Origin: TMED14 sp963925545
GTDB taxonomy: Bacteria > Bacteroidota > Bacteroidia > Flavobacteriales > Schleiferiaceae
Assembly (NCBI GenBank): GCA_963925545.1
Contig: CAWUSA010000008.1
Span: forward strand, 19,519 to 83,518
Reading direction: 5' to 3'
Length of the DNA stretch: 64,000 bases
Shown piece by piece: positions 43,873 through 54,100 of the stretch. The translations under genes were made by a program, and so were the position numbers. The notes below the pieces were generated by a model, which was not told the DNA's origin, searched no databases, and saw only the letters and a list, made by a program, of their open reading frames with translations. Position 1 is the first letter of the stretch; each line of letters starts with the position of its first letter.

Positions 43873-44454
43873 ATGCTCGGATTGCAACTGCCTTCAGACC
43901 CTCGATGGGCCCATGCCGCCTCCATGCGCATGGATGCTATTTTGACTGACCATTGTTGGTGTGAGCAAAAAGCTGCTTCAACAGCTATTTCCTTGATGAT
44001 AGGCTACCCTGAGTTGGATGACCTGGTTAAGTCCATGTCTGCGCTTGCCCGTGAGGAGATGAGTCATTTCGAAATGGTGCATGCACACCTCATGAAGCGT
44101 GGACTTAAACTTGGAAACGACAACAAGGATGAATACGTTGCCCGAATCAAAACATTTTTCCCACCTGGGGGTCATCGCATGACCCGATTGGTCCATCGCT
44201 TGCTGATTGCGGCACTGATTGAAGCCAGAAGTTGTGAGCGATTCAGGCTTTTGTCCTCCGTGCTGGAAGATGAGGAGCTTTCGACCTTCTACTCACGCCT
44301 GATGGTTTCTGAAGCCAACCATTACACCATGTTTTTGCAATTTGCTAGGCAATATGGTGACTTGAAGCAAGTCAATGCCCTCTGGCAGGAACTGTTGGCC
44401 TTTGAGGCAAAGGTCCTGCTTGAGTTTAATCGCCCCCAATTTATCCATGGATAA
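43873..44454 (+). CDS. miaE: tRNA 2-methylthio-N6-isopentenyladenosine hydroxylase (MiaE-like)
   Basis: 193 residues of the ferritin-like diiron monooxygenase family. Helix motifs with iron ligands are visible: DHCWCEQKAASTAI (Glu), LAREEMSHFEMVHAHL (Glu-x-x-His), LLIAALIEARSCERFRLL (Glu) and FYSRLMVSEANHYTMFLQF (Glu-x-x-His). MiaE hydroxylates the isopentenyl group made by MiaA and methylthiolated by MiaB and needs O2, pointing to an aerobic host. It is followed 16 bases later by gcvT. Confidence 0.92.
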   Translation: MLGLQLPSDPRWAHAASMRMDAILTDHCWCEQKAASTAISLMIGYPELDDLVKSMSALAREEMSHFEMVHAHLMKRGLKLGNDNKDEYVARIKTFFPPGGHRMTRLVHRLLIAALIEARSCERFRLLSSVLEDEELSTFYSRLMVSEANHYTMFLQFARQYGDLKQVNALWQELLAFEAKVLLEFNRPQFIHG

Positions 44455-44470
44455 CCCTTTAACTGCATCA

Positions 44471-45577
44471 ATGATGACTGAACAGACAGCTGTATTATCG
44501 ACAGAACTCCACGACAAGCACCTTGCCTTGGGAGCGAAAATGGTGACTTTTGCAGGCTACCACATGCCACTGCAATACCAAGGCTTACGCGTAGAGCACC
44601 ATGCTGTTCGCCAATCCCTTGGGGTGTTTGATGTGTCGCACATGGGGGAGTTTTGGGTCAAAGGACCAGATGCTTTGGCCTTTTTGCAGTCGGTTATATC
44701 CAATGATGTAGCGAAGTTAACCTCTGGGAAAATCCAATACGCTTGCCTGCCAAACGACAAGGGAGGCATCGTTGATGATTTACTGGTGTACTGTGAATCA
44801 GATAGCCTATACCTCTTGGTTGTCAATGCATCTAACATGGCAAAGGACATGGCTTGGCTAGAGGGCCATGCAGGTGGTTTCGATGCCACAATCAGTGATG
44901 CATCCCTGGAGACTTCGTTGTTGGCTGTGCAAGGCCCCAAGACGACTGAAGCCCTGCAATCATTGACAGAAGTGAACTTAGCTGACATGACTTATTATAC
45001 CTACACATGGGGCCGTTTTGCTGGCGTTGATGGGGTACTCATCAGTGCCACGGGCTACACTGGGTCAGGCGGATTTGAGCTTTACATCCCTAAGGGTAAG
45101 GCCGCACAAGTTTGGGATGCCATCTTGGAGGCAGGCCAGCCGTATGGCATTGAACCTGCTGGACTTGCTGCGCGAGACACCCTTCGCCTGGAGATGGGGT
45201 TTTGTCTCTACGGCAATGACATCGATGAAAGCACATCACCGTTGGAGGCAGGCCTTGGATGGATCACCAAATTCACCAAAACCTTCACCAACTCGGAGGC
45301 ATTGCTGGAAGAAAAAACCAGGGGCGTCAGCCGCCGTTTGGTGGGCTTTTACTTGATTGATCGAGGCATACCTAGGCAAGGTTACCCCATCACGAATGCA
45401 AAAGGAGATCACATTGGTATTGTGACCAGTGGCACCATGTCGCCGTCATTGAATCAAGCCATTGGCATGGGCTATGTCCCCAAAGCCTTATCCAAGGCGG
45501 ATACGGAAATTTTCATTGAGGTCAGGGGCAAGCTGTTGCAAGCGAAGGTGACCAAGTTGCCATTCTATCAGGGTTGA
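44471..45577 (+). CDS. gcvT: Glycine cleavage system aminomethyltransferase (T protein)
   Basis: 368 residues. GcvT moves the methylene unit of the H-protein aminomethyl arm to tetrahydrofolate. Seen: MVTFAGYHMPLQYQGLRVEH, GVFDVSHMGEFWVKG, the folate-binding loop NDVAKLTSGKIQYACLPND, GYTGSGGFELYIP, GLAARDTLRLEMGFCLYGND and EAGLGWITKF. gcvH and gcvP are not adjacent, as is usual in this phylum. The start at 44471 (MMTEQTAVLSTELHDKHL) is preferred to ATG 44447, which lies over the end of miaE. Confidence 0.94.
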   Translation: MMTEQTAVLSTELHDKHLALGAKMVTFAGYHMPLQYQGLRVEHHAVRQSLGVFDVSHMGEFWVKGPDALAFLQSVISNDVAKLTSGKIQYACLPNDKGGIVDDLLVYCESDSLYLLVVNASNMAKDMAWLEGHAGGFDATISDASLETSLLAVQGPKTTEALQSLTEVNLADMTYYTYTWGRFAGVDGVLISATGYTGSGGFELYIPKGKAAQVWDAILEAGQPYGIEPAGLAARDTLRLEMGFCLYGNDIDESTSPLEAGLGWITKFTKTFTNSEALLEEKTRGVSRRLVGFYLIDRGIPRQGYPITNAKGDHIGIVTSGTMSPSLNQAIGMGYVPKALSKADTEIFIEVRGKLLQAKVTKLPFYQG

Positions 45578-45623
45578 TGTCTCCTGATTGAGCTTGTTCA
45601 TGTGTCGATGACATGGGGGCATG

Positions 45624-45651
45624 AAAAAACCCACCGCTTACACGGTGGGTT
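45624..45651 (-). terminator. Intrinsic terminator of gap
   Basis: AACCCACCG (45628-45636) pairs with CGGTGGGTT (45643-45651) around a 6-base loop. On the minus strand the stem is followed by a T-run (AAAAAA at 45624-45629 on the plus strand), so it serves gap. Confidence 0.83.
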
Positions 45652-45703
45652 GATGCTTGCAAGGGGCTTTCTGTTGTGAAAGCAGTCTTTGTGTCGAGTC
45701 CAA

Positions 45704-47161
45704 TCAAAAGTAGGATTTCCGACTCACGTTCGCCACATGCTTAGCCAATCGCATGACCTGGCGCGTATAGCCATATTCGTTGTCGTACCACACATAAATG
45801 ACCACATGCTTGCCGTCATGGTGCATGACGGTTGCTTCTGAGTCGAAAATGGCACAGCATGAATCACCAACGATGTCACTGGACACTAGCTCAGCACTCA
45901 TGGAAAACTTGATTTGCTCCACCAATTTACCTTCGTAAGCAGCATCTTTCATGATGGCATTGAAGGCATCGCGGTCAGTGGTCTTTTTGAGGCTTAAGTT
46001 GAGAATAGCCAATGAGCCATTGGGCACAGGAACACGGATGGCATTGCTGGTCAATCGCGAACCCAGTCCAGGAATCACCTTGTCAACAGCCTTGCCAGCA
46101 CCTGTTTCTGTGATCACCATGTTGACGGCTGCTGCGCGACCACGTCGGTATTTCTTGTGCATGTTGTCCACCAAATTTTGGTCATTGGTGTAGGCATGAA
46201 TGGTTTCAATGTGACCTTGCTCAATGCCTAAGACATCCTCAATCACTTTCAGTACGGGGACAATGGCATTGGTGGTGCAGCTGGCTGCTGAAAAGATGGT
46301 TTCACCTTTGTCCACATCAAGGTGATTCACCCCAAAGACAATGTTAGGAATCCCTCCGCCAGGTGCGGTTAGGAGAACCTTGCTTGCACCTTTTGCTTGC
46401 GTGTGAAGGCTCAATGCCTCCCTGTCGCGAAAGGCACCCGTGTTGTCAATAATCAAGGCATCATCAATGCCATAGGCAGTGTAGTCAATTTTTGTGGGGT
46501 CGCTGGCAGCAATCATCACAACTGGTCGGCCGTTGACGATCAATGCGTTGTTTTCATGATCAGTCTCAACGGTTCCGGGGAATTGCCCATGGATGGAATC
46601 CACGCGAAGCAAGGAAGCGCGTTTCTCTAAGCTGACTTCGTTTTCACCGCGGGTGACAATGCCGCGAAGGCGCAGCTGATTGCCACGACCTTCCTGGCTG
46701 ATTAGCTCGCGTGCGACCAAGCGGCCGATACGTCCAAAACCGTACAACACCACGTCAACAGGTTCAGAGTCGGGGTTCTGGCTGTTCATAAAGGCCTTGA
46801 GTTTGGCGTGAATAAAGGCATTCCTTTCCAGGTAAACACCTGCTTCACGCTTCCATTCAACCGCCATGCGTCCAATGTCAATGGAGCTGTTTTGAACAGC
46901 GGTTTCTTGCAATGCCTTGATCATGGCCAATGAATCCTGGACCGTGATCGTCTCACCAGCCATATTGCTGGCGTGCACATGAGCCTGAAGCAATTCGGAA
47001 GGCCTTTGATCCACCAGGGCTTGGCGGAAAAGTACCACATGAACATTTTTATCAAAAAACAGGTCGCCAACGCGCTTAATCATTGACGTGGCAGCGCGCT
47101 CATCATGCAAGCGTTCAGATGTTTTGCTTGCGTAAAAGGATTGTTTGGAAGAGGGATTCAT
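45704..47161 (-). CDS. gap: Glyceraldehyde-3-phosphate dehydrogenase, long form
   Basis: 485 residues. The usual GAPDH core of about 340 residues (VVLYGFGRIGRLVARELIS, IIDNTGAFRDREALS, catalytic Cys in FSAASCTTNAIVPVLKVI, ETGAGKAVDKVIPGL, YVWYDNEYGYTRQV) follows an N-terminal helical extension of about 125 residues with no recognised motif. Long GAPDHs of this type are common in Bacteroidota and some gammaproteobacteria. It acts in glycolysis or gluconeogenesis. The ATG at 47161 is chosen because the -7 box at 47195-47202 lies upstream of it and overlaps the alternative start at 47197. Confidence 0.95.
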   Translation of the reverse strand: MNPSSKQSFYASKTSERLHDERAATSMIKRVGDLFFDKNVHVVLFRQALVDQRPSELLQAHVHASNMAGETITVQDSLAMIKALQETAVQNSSIDIGRMAVEWKREAGVYLERNAFIHAKLKAFMNSQNPDSEPVDVVLYGFGRIGRLVARELISQEGRGNQLRLRGIVTRGENEVSLEKRASLLRVDSIHGQFPGTVETDHENNALIVNGRPVVMIAASDPTKIDYTAYGIDDALIIDNTGAFRDREALSLHTQAKGASKVLLTAPGGGIPNIVFGVNHLDVDKGETIFSAASCTTNAIVPVLKVIEDVLGIEQGHIETIHAYTNDQNLVDNMHKKYRRGRAAAVNMVITETGAGKAVDKVIPGLGSRLTSNAIRVPVPNGSLAILNLSLKKTTDRDAFNAIMKDAAYEGKLVEQIKFSMSAELVSSDIVGDSCCAIFDSEATVMHHDGKHVVIYVWYDNEYGYTRQVMRLAKHVANVSRKSYF

Positions 47162-47194
47162 CAAAGGGTCGGTTGATTCAATGTAAGGGTAGAG

Positions 47195-47202
47195 CAAAAG
47201 TA
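47195..47202 (-). promoter_or_regulatory. -7 box of gap
   Basis: TACTTTTG on the minus strand, leaving a 33-base leader before the ATG, one of the longer leaders here. Confidence 0.65.
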
Positions 47203-47275
47203 TTTCTACTTGGGTGAACGGCCATCCTTTCTTGCTGTTTTTTATGCCCCAATGGGCAGAAATTCACACAGTGGC

Positions 47276-48736
47276 TTACAGGGCGAAAGCAAATACCTCA
47301 GGTTGTCCGTTAGGCATCAACCCTTGCAACAGCAAACCATCACCGGGGTCAAGTGTATTGATGATGGCTGTAACTTCAGCTTGATTGCTGACATATTGGT
47401 TATTGAGTCGGACCAGTATGAATCCCTGAGGAACACCTGCTTTAGCTAGGTTTCCTTTGCCAATGTCGCTGATCTTGACACCAGATCTCAACCCATAAGT
47501 TCGCATCTCTGTCTGCGTCAATGTCTCAAAGGCAGCGCCTAGGGTTCTTAAGCTTTCCATGTCCTCCTGTTGGAGGATTTCGGTGGTTCCAGCGAGGTTT
47601 TTTAATGTCAATTGGAAGGACTTGCGATTGCCGTTGCGAATCACCTCAATCAATAGCTTGTCACCAGGTTTTTTTGAACCGATGACCTCTAAAAGCTCTG
47701 CTGTTTTTTTCACGATTTTACCGCCAGCAGTGACAATGATGTCACCCTTTTTCAGCCCAGCATCCATGGCTGCCCCCTTAGGGCTTAGCTCAGCAATGTA
47801 TACCCCTTGGTTGAGATCAATGCCTTTTTGCTCCTTCAGGGCCTGGTTGATGTTGGTGATGCTAACCCCTAGGTATGCCCGTTGAACCACGCCATAGGTC
47901 ATGATGTCATTGACCACCTTGCTCACAATGTTGGCAGGGATGGCAAAGCTGTAGCCCTCGTAACTTCCTGTGTGGGTAGATATCGCAGTATTGATGCCTA
48001 TGAGCTCACCTGAAGTGTTGATCAAGGCGCCGCCACTGTTGCCGGGGTTGACGGCGGCATCCGTTTGTATGAAAGCTTCAATGGCTGATTGGTTGTCGAT
48101 GATGTTGATGTTCCGGCCTTTCGCTGAGACAATGCCTGCAGTCACCGTTGAAGTCAGGTTGAATGGGTTGCCAACGGCAAGGACCCATTCGCCCAGTCGC
48201 AAATTGTCAGAATTGGCAAATGTCATGATGGGAAGAGTCTTTTCACTTGATATTTTCAATACGGCCAAGTCGGTGGTTGCGTCGATGCCAACAACTTCTG
48301 CGACATATTCCCTGTTGTCATTAAGTGTCACAGTCACTGATACTGCATCTTTGATGACGTGATTGTTGGTTACAATGTAGCCACTGGAGGCAATGATGAC
48401 ACCGGACCCAGATCCTTGAACTATGCGGGGTTGGATTTGAGATCCTTCATCAGAACCAAAGAAGAATTCCTTGAATGGGTTGAAATAGTAACCTTTCTCG
48501 ACGGTGGTTTTCACATTCACGACGGCATGTACTGCTTGTTCAGCAGCCGATGAGAAATCTGTTGAGCTGACAATGCCGGGTCGGATGTTGCTGGCCAACT
48601 GGCTTGCCGGAATGGTGTGATGTTCGTAGATCACTTGCTCTGGTTGACTTTGCTGAAAAATAGCCGCACCGCTTATGCCGCCAAGAATGCTGATGACCAC
48701 TGCGCCACCAATGGTTAAATAGGTTGATACCTTCAT
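47276..48736 (-). CDS. Periplasmic serine protease, DegP/HtrA family
   Basis: 486 residues. An N-terminal membrane helix or uncleaved signal (YLTIGGAVVISILGGISGAA) leads to a trypsin-like domain with His in YIVTNNHVIKDAV, Asp in TTDLAVLKISSEK and Ser in NPGNSGGALINTSG. PDZ1 begins RAYLGVSITNINQALKEQKG; a second PDZ-like domain ends at the C-terminus (AEVTAIINTLDPGDGLLLQG). It degrades or refolds damaged envelope proteins. It lies downstream of, and in the same direction as, no other minus-strand gene, so it is probably monocistronic; no clear -7 box was found. Confidence 0.94.
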   Translation of the reverse strand: MKVSTYLTIGGAVVISILGGISGAAIFQQSQPEQVIYEHHTIPASQLASNIRPGIVSSTDFSSAAEQAVHAVVNVKTTVEKGYYFNPFKEFFFGSDEGSQIQPRIVQGSGSGVIIASSGYIVTNNHVIKDAVSVTVTLNDNREYVAEVVGIDATTDLAVLKISSEKTLPIMTFANSDNLRLGEWVLAVGNPFNLTSTVTAGIVSAKGRNINIIDNQSAIEAFIQTDAAVNPGNSGGALINTSGELIGINTAISTHTGSYEGYSFAIPANIVSKVVNDIMTYGVVQRAYLGVSITNINQALKEQKGIDLNQGVYIAELSPKGAAMDAGLKKGDIIVTAGGKIVKKTAELLEVIGSKKPGDKLLIEVIRNGNRKSFQLTLKNLAGTTEILQQEDMESLRTLGAAFETLTQTEMRTYGLRSGVKISDIGKGNLAKAGVPQGFILVRLNNQYVSNQAEVTAIINTLDPGDGLLLQGLMPNGQPEVFAFAL

Positions 48737-48785
48737 TTTAGTTGAATTAATTCACTTCTTAATTCCAAAAACTGTTCCACAGCCC

Positions 48786-48793
48786 TAAATTTG
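48786..48793 (+). promoter_or_regulatory. -7 box of dapF-GNAT-mltG unit, 4 bases from start codon
   Basis: TAAATTTG, then AGGT and the dapF ATG at 48798. Confidence 0.73.
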
Positions 48794-48797
48794 AGGT

Positions 48798-49586
48798 ATG
48801 AATTTTCAGTTTACCAAATACCATGGCGCAGGCAATGACTTCATCCTCATCGATGAGATGGATGGGGATTGGCTGGATGACCAGATGATTGCTAAGGCTT
48901 GTTGCCGGCGAACAGGCATTGGTGCAGATGGCTTGGTTCGATTATCTGTGAGCCATGTAGCTGATTTCAAAGTGACGTATTACAACGCAGATGGCGCCTT
49001 AGGTAGCTTGTGTGGCAATGGCTCGCGCTGTGCCGTAGACTTTGCCAAACGCAGCGACTTGTTCTCAGGTTCTGAATGCTCGTTTGAAGCGGTTGACGCC
49101 TTGCACGAGGCCTGGTGGAAGGGTTCGGATCAGATCACGATAGCCATGGAGAGCGTGGCATTAGCAAAGGCCTCTGCAGGGGGTTACTTCCTGGATACCG
49201 GTTCACCACATCATGTTGTTTTGCTGCCTGAATCGGAGGATTTAGGTACATTGGACGTCATGGAATTGGGCAAGAAGCTTAGGTATGGTCATTATGTAAA
49301 ACAAGGTGGATGCAACATCAACTGGGTGCAACCCATCCAAGGCGACAATGCCTATGCAATCAGAACCTATGAACGCGGCGTTGAGTCAGAGACCTTGAGT
49401 TGCGGAACAGGGGCGGTTGCAGCAGCATTGGTCATCCATCAAATAAACCGTTTGCCATCACCCATTCAGATGGAGGCTAAAGGTGGCCAACTGATCGTTG
49501 ACTTTGAAGGATCCGATGCGGGGTTTAAAAAAATTCAACTGACTGGGCCAGTAGTCCTGGTGTTCAAAGGACAATGGCCATGGTAG
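48798..49586 (+). CDS. dapF: Diaminopimelate epimerase
   Basis: 262 residues. DapF converts LL-DAP to meso-DAP. Both catalytic Cys are present: LCGNGSRCAVDFAKR (Cys about residue 74) and LSCGTGAVAAALV (about residue 200). The start QFTKYHGAGNDFILIDEMDG and the segment GIGADGLVRL are family hallmarks. It complements dapD in this window. The downstream GNAT gene overlaps its end by a few bases, and mltG follows, forming a cell wall unit. Confidence 0.96.
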   Translation: MNFQFTKYHGAGNDFILIDEMDGDWLDDQMIAKACCRRTGIGADGLVRLSVSHVADFKVTYYNADGALGSLCGNGSRCAVDFAKRSDLFSGSECSFEAVDALHEAWWKGSDQITIAMESVALAKASAGGYFLDTGSPHHVVLLPESEDLGTLDVMELGKKLRYGHYVKQGGCNINWVQPIQGDNAYAIRTYERGVESETLSCGTGAVAAALVIHQINRLPSPIQMEAKGGQLIVDFEGSDAGFKKIQLTGPVVLVFKGQWPW

Positions 49587-50104
49587 ATTTTGATGTACGA
49601 TTGCGTGCTCTGGAGCCTTCAGATTTGGATCAATTGCTCCAATGGGAGAACAACCCTGAGCATTGGAAGGCTGGACCTCGTTACGCCCCTTTTTCAAAAG
49701 CCATGATGCAAGCCTACTTGGATGCTGCTAAACGCGACTTTTGGGAGGTGGGACAACTGCGTTGGATGATTGAGGATGCGGCATACTCACCCTTAGGCCT
49801 GGTTGACATCTATGATGCCAGTCCACTGCATCAGCATGCCTCAGTGGGCTTGTTGGTGGATCCAGCACTTCGAGGCCGAGGCATTGCCCCGGCAGCCTTG
49901 AAAGCAGTGCAAGCATGGGCGACTGAACATGCACTGCTGCGTACCCTCAAGGCAGAAATGTTGACAATCAATCATGCCGCACGATCGGCATTCACTTCTG
50001 CCAACTTCAAAGAAGTTGGAACCATGCAACAGTGGTACCACATGTCAGATGGGTGGCAGGATATGGTCATCATGCAATGGCAGCGACCCAAGCGTCAATC
50101 ATGA
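49574..50104 (+). CDS. GNAT family N-acetyltransferase (RimJ/RimL-like)
   Basis: 176 residues. GNAT fold: RLRALEPSDLDQLLQWENNP at the start, ASVGLLVDPALRGRGIAPAA contains the acetyl-CoA-binding R/QxxGxG/A loop (RGRGIA), and SAFTSANFKEVGTMQQWYH is the C-terminal motif B region. Substrate may be a ribosomal protein N-terminus or an amine; not determinable. ATGs at 49574 and 49580 are both possible. It lies between dapF and mltG with overlaps on both sides. Confidence 0.85.
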   Translation: MAMVDFDVRLRALEPSDLDQLLQWENNPEHWKAGPRYAPFSKAMMQAYLDAAKRDFWEVGQLRWMIEDAAYSPLGLVDIYDASPLHQHASVGLLVDPALRGRGIAPAALKAVQAWATEHALLRTLKAEMLTINHAARSAFTSANFKEVGTMQQWYHMSDGWQDMVIMQWQRPKRQS

Positions 50105-51093
50105 AGCGGTTTCGTTGGTTAACGAGGCTCGCCATAGGCTTGGCAGGTATGGTGGCTGTGGCCATGGTGGCAGAAAGGAAGTACCCTGCTGGACCAAAAG
50201 ACATCGTGGTGTTGACAATAGACGCGGAGGCAACTTGGCAAGCTGTTGAGGATCAATTGGATGGTTCCCTTCAGCCCTGGGTGTTGAAGCATTGGGCATG
50301 GCGAACAAAGAAGGACAACAAGCAGCCACACCCAGGACATTACCGCTTGCGACACAAGGAGTCCGCGCTTGCTATGTACCGACGAATCACCTTAGGTTAT
50401 GAAGATGCCATTCGGGTTCGCTTGAGAGGTTACCAGTCCACGGATGCTGTATTGGAGGATTTAGCCAGTCACTTCCCCCACGATAAATCTGCCTTCAATG
50501 AAGCGCTGAAGGATTTTCCATATTTGGTATTGATGCCAAACACCTACAACATGTACTGGTCAAGCAGTCCAACAAAGGTCTTTCAGCGGTTGACGCTTGA
50601 ATACGACAGATTTTGGGATGAATCAAGGAAGATGAAAGCCATGGCCCTTTCTCTTGAACCTTCAGAGGTTGTGGTATTGGCCAGTTTGGTTCAAGCCGAG
50701 TCAAAGATCCTGAGTGACATGGCAACCGTTGCCAGCTTGTACCTAACGCGGCTTGATAGGGGCATGAAGCTTGAGTCAGATCCGACCGTCATTTTCGCGG
50801 TGATGGATCGTGAGCCAGACCATGAGAAAATTCGCCGCGTAAGTCGAGCCATGACTAAGCTGGATCATCCCTACAACACATACCAGATCAACGGACTACC
50901 ACCTAAGCCATTGGCAACAGTGGATAGCCATATCATTGACTTGGTGCTGGACGCCAGACCTGGTGATTACCTCTTCATGTGTGCTGATCCAGATCGACCG
51001 GGTTATCACAACTTTGCCAAGACCCATGGTGGGCATATCCTCAACAAGCTTAAATACGTTGCCTGGCTTAATGGCCAAGGTATTTACCGTTAA
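50101..51093 (+). CDS. mltG: Endolytic murein transglycosylase MltG
   Basis: 330 residues from the ATG at 50101. One N-terminal membrane helix (LTRLAIGLAGMVAVAMVA), a LysM-like or alpha/beta subdomain, and the YceG/MltG catalytic domain: PNTYNMYWSSSPTKVFQRL, the active-site Glu in VVLASLVQAESKILSDM, LESDPTVIFAV and YNTYQINGLPPKPLATV. MltG cuts nascent glycan strands near their start and sets chain length. The longer frame start at 50032 runs into GNAT and is rejected. ATGA overlap with GNAT. Confidence 0.93.
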   Translation: MKRFRWLTRLAIGLAGMVAVAMVAERKYPAGPKDIVVLTIDAEATWQAVEDQLDGSLQPWVLKHWAWRTKKDNKQPHPGHYRLRHKESALAMYRRITLGYEDAIRVRLRGYQSTDAVLEDLASHFPHDKSAFNEALKDFPYLVLMPNTYNMYWSSSPTKVFQRLTLEYDRFWDESRKMKAMALSLEPSEVVVLASLVQAESKILSDMATVASLYLTRLDRGMKLESDPTVIFAVMDREPDHEKIRRVSRAMTKLDHPYNTYQINGLPPKPLATVDSHIIDLVLDARPGDYLFMCADPDRPGYHNFAKTHGGHILNKLKYVAWLNGQGIYR

Positions 51094-51097
51094 ACAA

Positions 51098-51126
51098 GAA
51101 GGCCGAACACTCAGTGTTCGGCCTTC
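51098..51126 (+). terminator. Hairpin terminator after mltG
   Basis: Perfect 13-bp stem GAAGGCCGAACAC / GTGTTCGGCCTTC around a 3-base loop, five bases after the mltG stop. The T-run is poor (CGGTTT), but position and stem strength support a terminator or 3' barrier. Confidence 0.75.
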
Positions 51127-51149
51127 GGTTTAATCAGTGATCAATCAGA

Positions 51150-54100
51150 TCAGTGCTGCACAATGAATTTTCTCATCAAGGTGCCACCTTCAACTTCAGC
51201 AATCACAGTGTACATGCCATTGGCCCAGGCACTGACATCGATGTCAAAGCTATTGTAGCCAACGTCACCTTGAACTGTCTGATGCATGATTTCCTTTCCA
51301 AGGAGGTCAATCACCCGAAGGTTCAATTTCAAGGGTCGGTCACCATTGAATTGCAACTGTGCAATTTGACCAACAGGGTTAGGGGTGATGTACCCAAGGA
51401 AAAATCCAGGGATTTGATCTTCATCCAAACCTATGCCAACAATGTCAGCTGGAGTGCCTGCGGGTGCTTGGTCCAAGCAGAAGTCGTCAATAGCCCAGCC
51501 TTCATTCTGTAGGGTGAAGTCAGATCCAAATCGGAATCGGAAAACCAATTTGCCAGCATTTTCCACCGTGAATTTGATGGTGGAGGTGATCCAGCCATTG
51601 GTGTTACCGCTCCAACCTGGACGAATGATGTCCAATGATGTCACGTGTACCGTGTTGTACCACAGTCCATTCTGCAAGACATTCCCTAAGGTGTACCAAG
51701 TCACACCACCATCATAGGACCAATCCACTGAGCCACCATCGTGGTACTGCTCTGTCAGCATGTTGTGCTTGAAAGAAAGGCTGTAGGTGTTGTTGGGGTT
51801 CAAGTAGAAGAATGGTGTGTGCACAGCGCTTTGACTCATAGAGCTGTAATTGCTATCGGCAAACGTCACCCATGCATTTGACCCACTGGCGGCCGAATTG
51901 ATTTGCGTCTGGTTGGGGGTTCCAAACTCCCAATCATGCGCCAATTTCTTATCGTTAGCGTGCAAGGCAACCCATGAGGCAATCGTGCTTGTTTCAAAGT
52001 CGTTGCAGTAACCATTGCCTGTTGTGATAGCAATCTCATCCAATACATCAATCGTGATGCAGAGTTGATCATCTGTGGGGATGTCATCCAATTTACTGTC
52101 AGGCTTGAAGGTTTCAACACAAACATTGTAGGATCCAGCGCCACCATTGAGCCAGCCTTGTTCAAAGTCGTACCACATTTTCTGCCCCTTGAATTTGGGT
52201 GTGATATTGCCATTCTTGTCCTTGAAAATCACGGTTTCATAGTTGCTCCACGCACCGCCGTTGACTTGGAATCGAACAAGGCAGCTATCTAAAGGCTTAG
52301 CTCCTGTGTTTTCAATGCGGACACGCAAATGGGCTGTGTCGGCAGGAATGATCAGATACTCCCGGGTGTCAATAGCAATAGCTGATGCAGAGTTTTGTGG
52401 CGGAACATAGACCTCGAAGTCATCAATGGACCATCCTTTACCCGTAGCACCTGCGCCTGATTTCATGACAAATCGGAGCATCAGTGGGTTACTGCTGTAG
52501 TTCCAGATATTCAAAGGAAGCATCGAGGTAATGTATGACCCGCCGGTGCTGCCAGCCCAACCAGCTGAGTTCAATGAGGCGACATTGCTTGCGCCATAGC
52601 TTGAGCCATACCAGTTGACACCGATAGCAACAGCTGCTGTGCCAAATAGATTCCACTGTCCACCTTGGAAGTATTCAACTTTACCGCCATCACCCGTAGC
52701 AAATGAGAACTTTTGCTTGAAACGCAATTCAGCGCCTTGAATAGTGTCAAAGCCTAGCAAGGTTGGGACGCGAAGGATTTCTGTGCTATTCTCTTGGTAA
52801 TCGTCATGTCGCCCAGTAACCCATGCGTTGCTGCCAGAGGCTGCGCCGTTGAATCCGGGTTTTGCAGGTGTGCCATGTTCCCACATTTGCATAGTTCCTA
52901 AGCCACCTTGAGTAAAGAAGCCCAGCTCATCACCGATGCAGTTATCAAAGTTCTCAGGCCCAACAGGAATTTGAAGGCTGACCCTTGCAGAACTGATTTT
53001 GCTGGCTGTGTCATTGAAGGCAAAACCATCGCCTGTCATCATGGTCCATGCCTTGACCTCAAATTCACCTAGGTAGTAGGTGGGAGGTGTGCTGACAGTC
53101 AGTGAAACTTCACCACCTGCAGGGATGCTGCCTGTGTAGGAGGTGGTGTAGGTGGCTGAATTACTACTCGTACATAAGTCATTGACTTGGTAAGTGATAG
53201 GGATGTTGCTTTTCGCGACACTACCGTAGTTGCGAATTTTCATGATCACACTTTGAGGGTTGGTCAATGTGGTCGAATTCAATGGGGAAGAAATGATGCT
53301 TATGCCTAAGTCAGTGGCAGGTCGGTCATAAATCACCAGGTCATCGATGGCCATGTCAGCCTTGTCTCCGCCGCCAATTTTCCTAGCTAAAATGCGAATT
53401 TTAATCACTTGACCCACATAGGCACTCAAGTCGACCATCTTGAATTTCCAATCTGAAATCTCTTTCACATGCTTCTGGCCAACAATGGGTGCGCCCGCTA
53501 CCGTTTGCCAATTGTTTGACCCATTGGGTACCACTTGCACATTGAGGATGTTGATGTCAGAACCATAGAGGTAATACCAGAAAGAGAGTGTAGGATTGAC
53601 CAAACCAGTCAGGTCAATACATTTGACAGTTCTAAAGAGTGCGGCAGGGCTGTTAGAGCCATAGGACCCTTCAGTGTAAATGTAATTGCCATCATTGCGT
53701 TTCCAGGACCATCGAGGACCAGTCCCAGTTGTGACGGTTAAATCATTGCCAACCATCCATGCAAACTCACCTGAGTTGCTTGCTGGGTAGACTTCCCAGT
53801 CTACGGTGTTGAATGTGCCAGCATTGCCTGCGCTGCCATTGCCGGCAACCCAGCCGGGTCCGTCAAAGGTTTCAATGGCAGGAAAACCAGTGATGGGAGC
53901 AATGTGCTCAATGAATTTGAAGCCAATCGTGTCATTGTTCAAATTGGGGTCACCTGGCGCCTCACTCCATGCATAGATGTGATAGTTGCTGTAGGCAGAA
54001 AGGTCTGCCTTGGGGCTGAAAGTGTAGGTTGCTGTGTCACCTAAGGTCATCGAACGGTATACGGTGTCGCGATGAGTCACAGTAACTGATGTGCTCAAAT

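Noticed and set aside
48743..48754. Palindrome TGAATTAATTCA upstream of the HtrA-like gene
   Set aside because: Short and very AT-rich; could be chance. No second copy was found near related genes.
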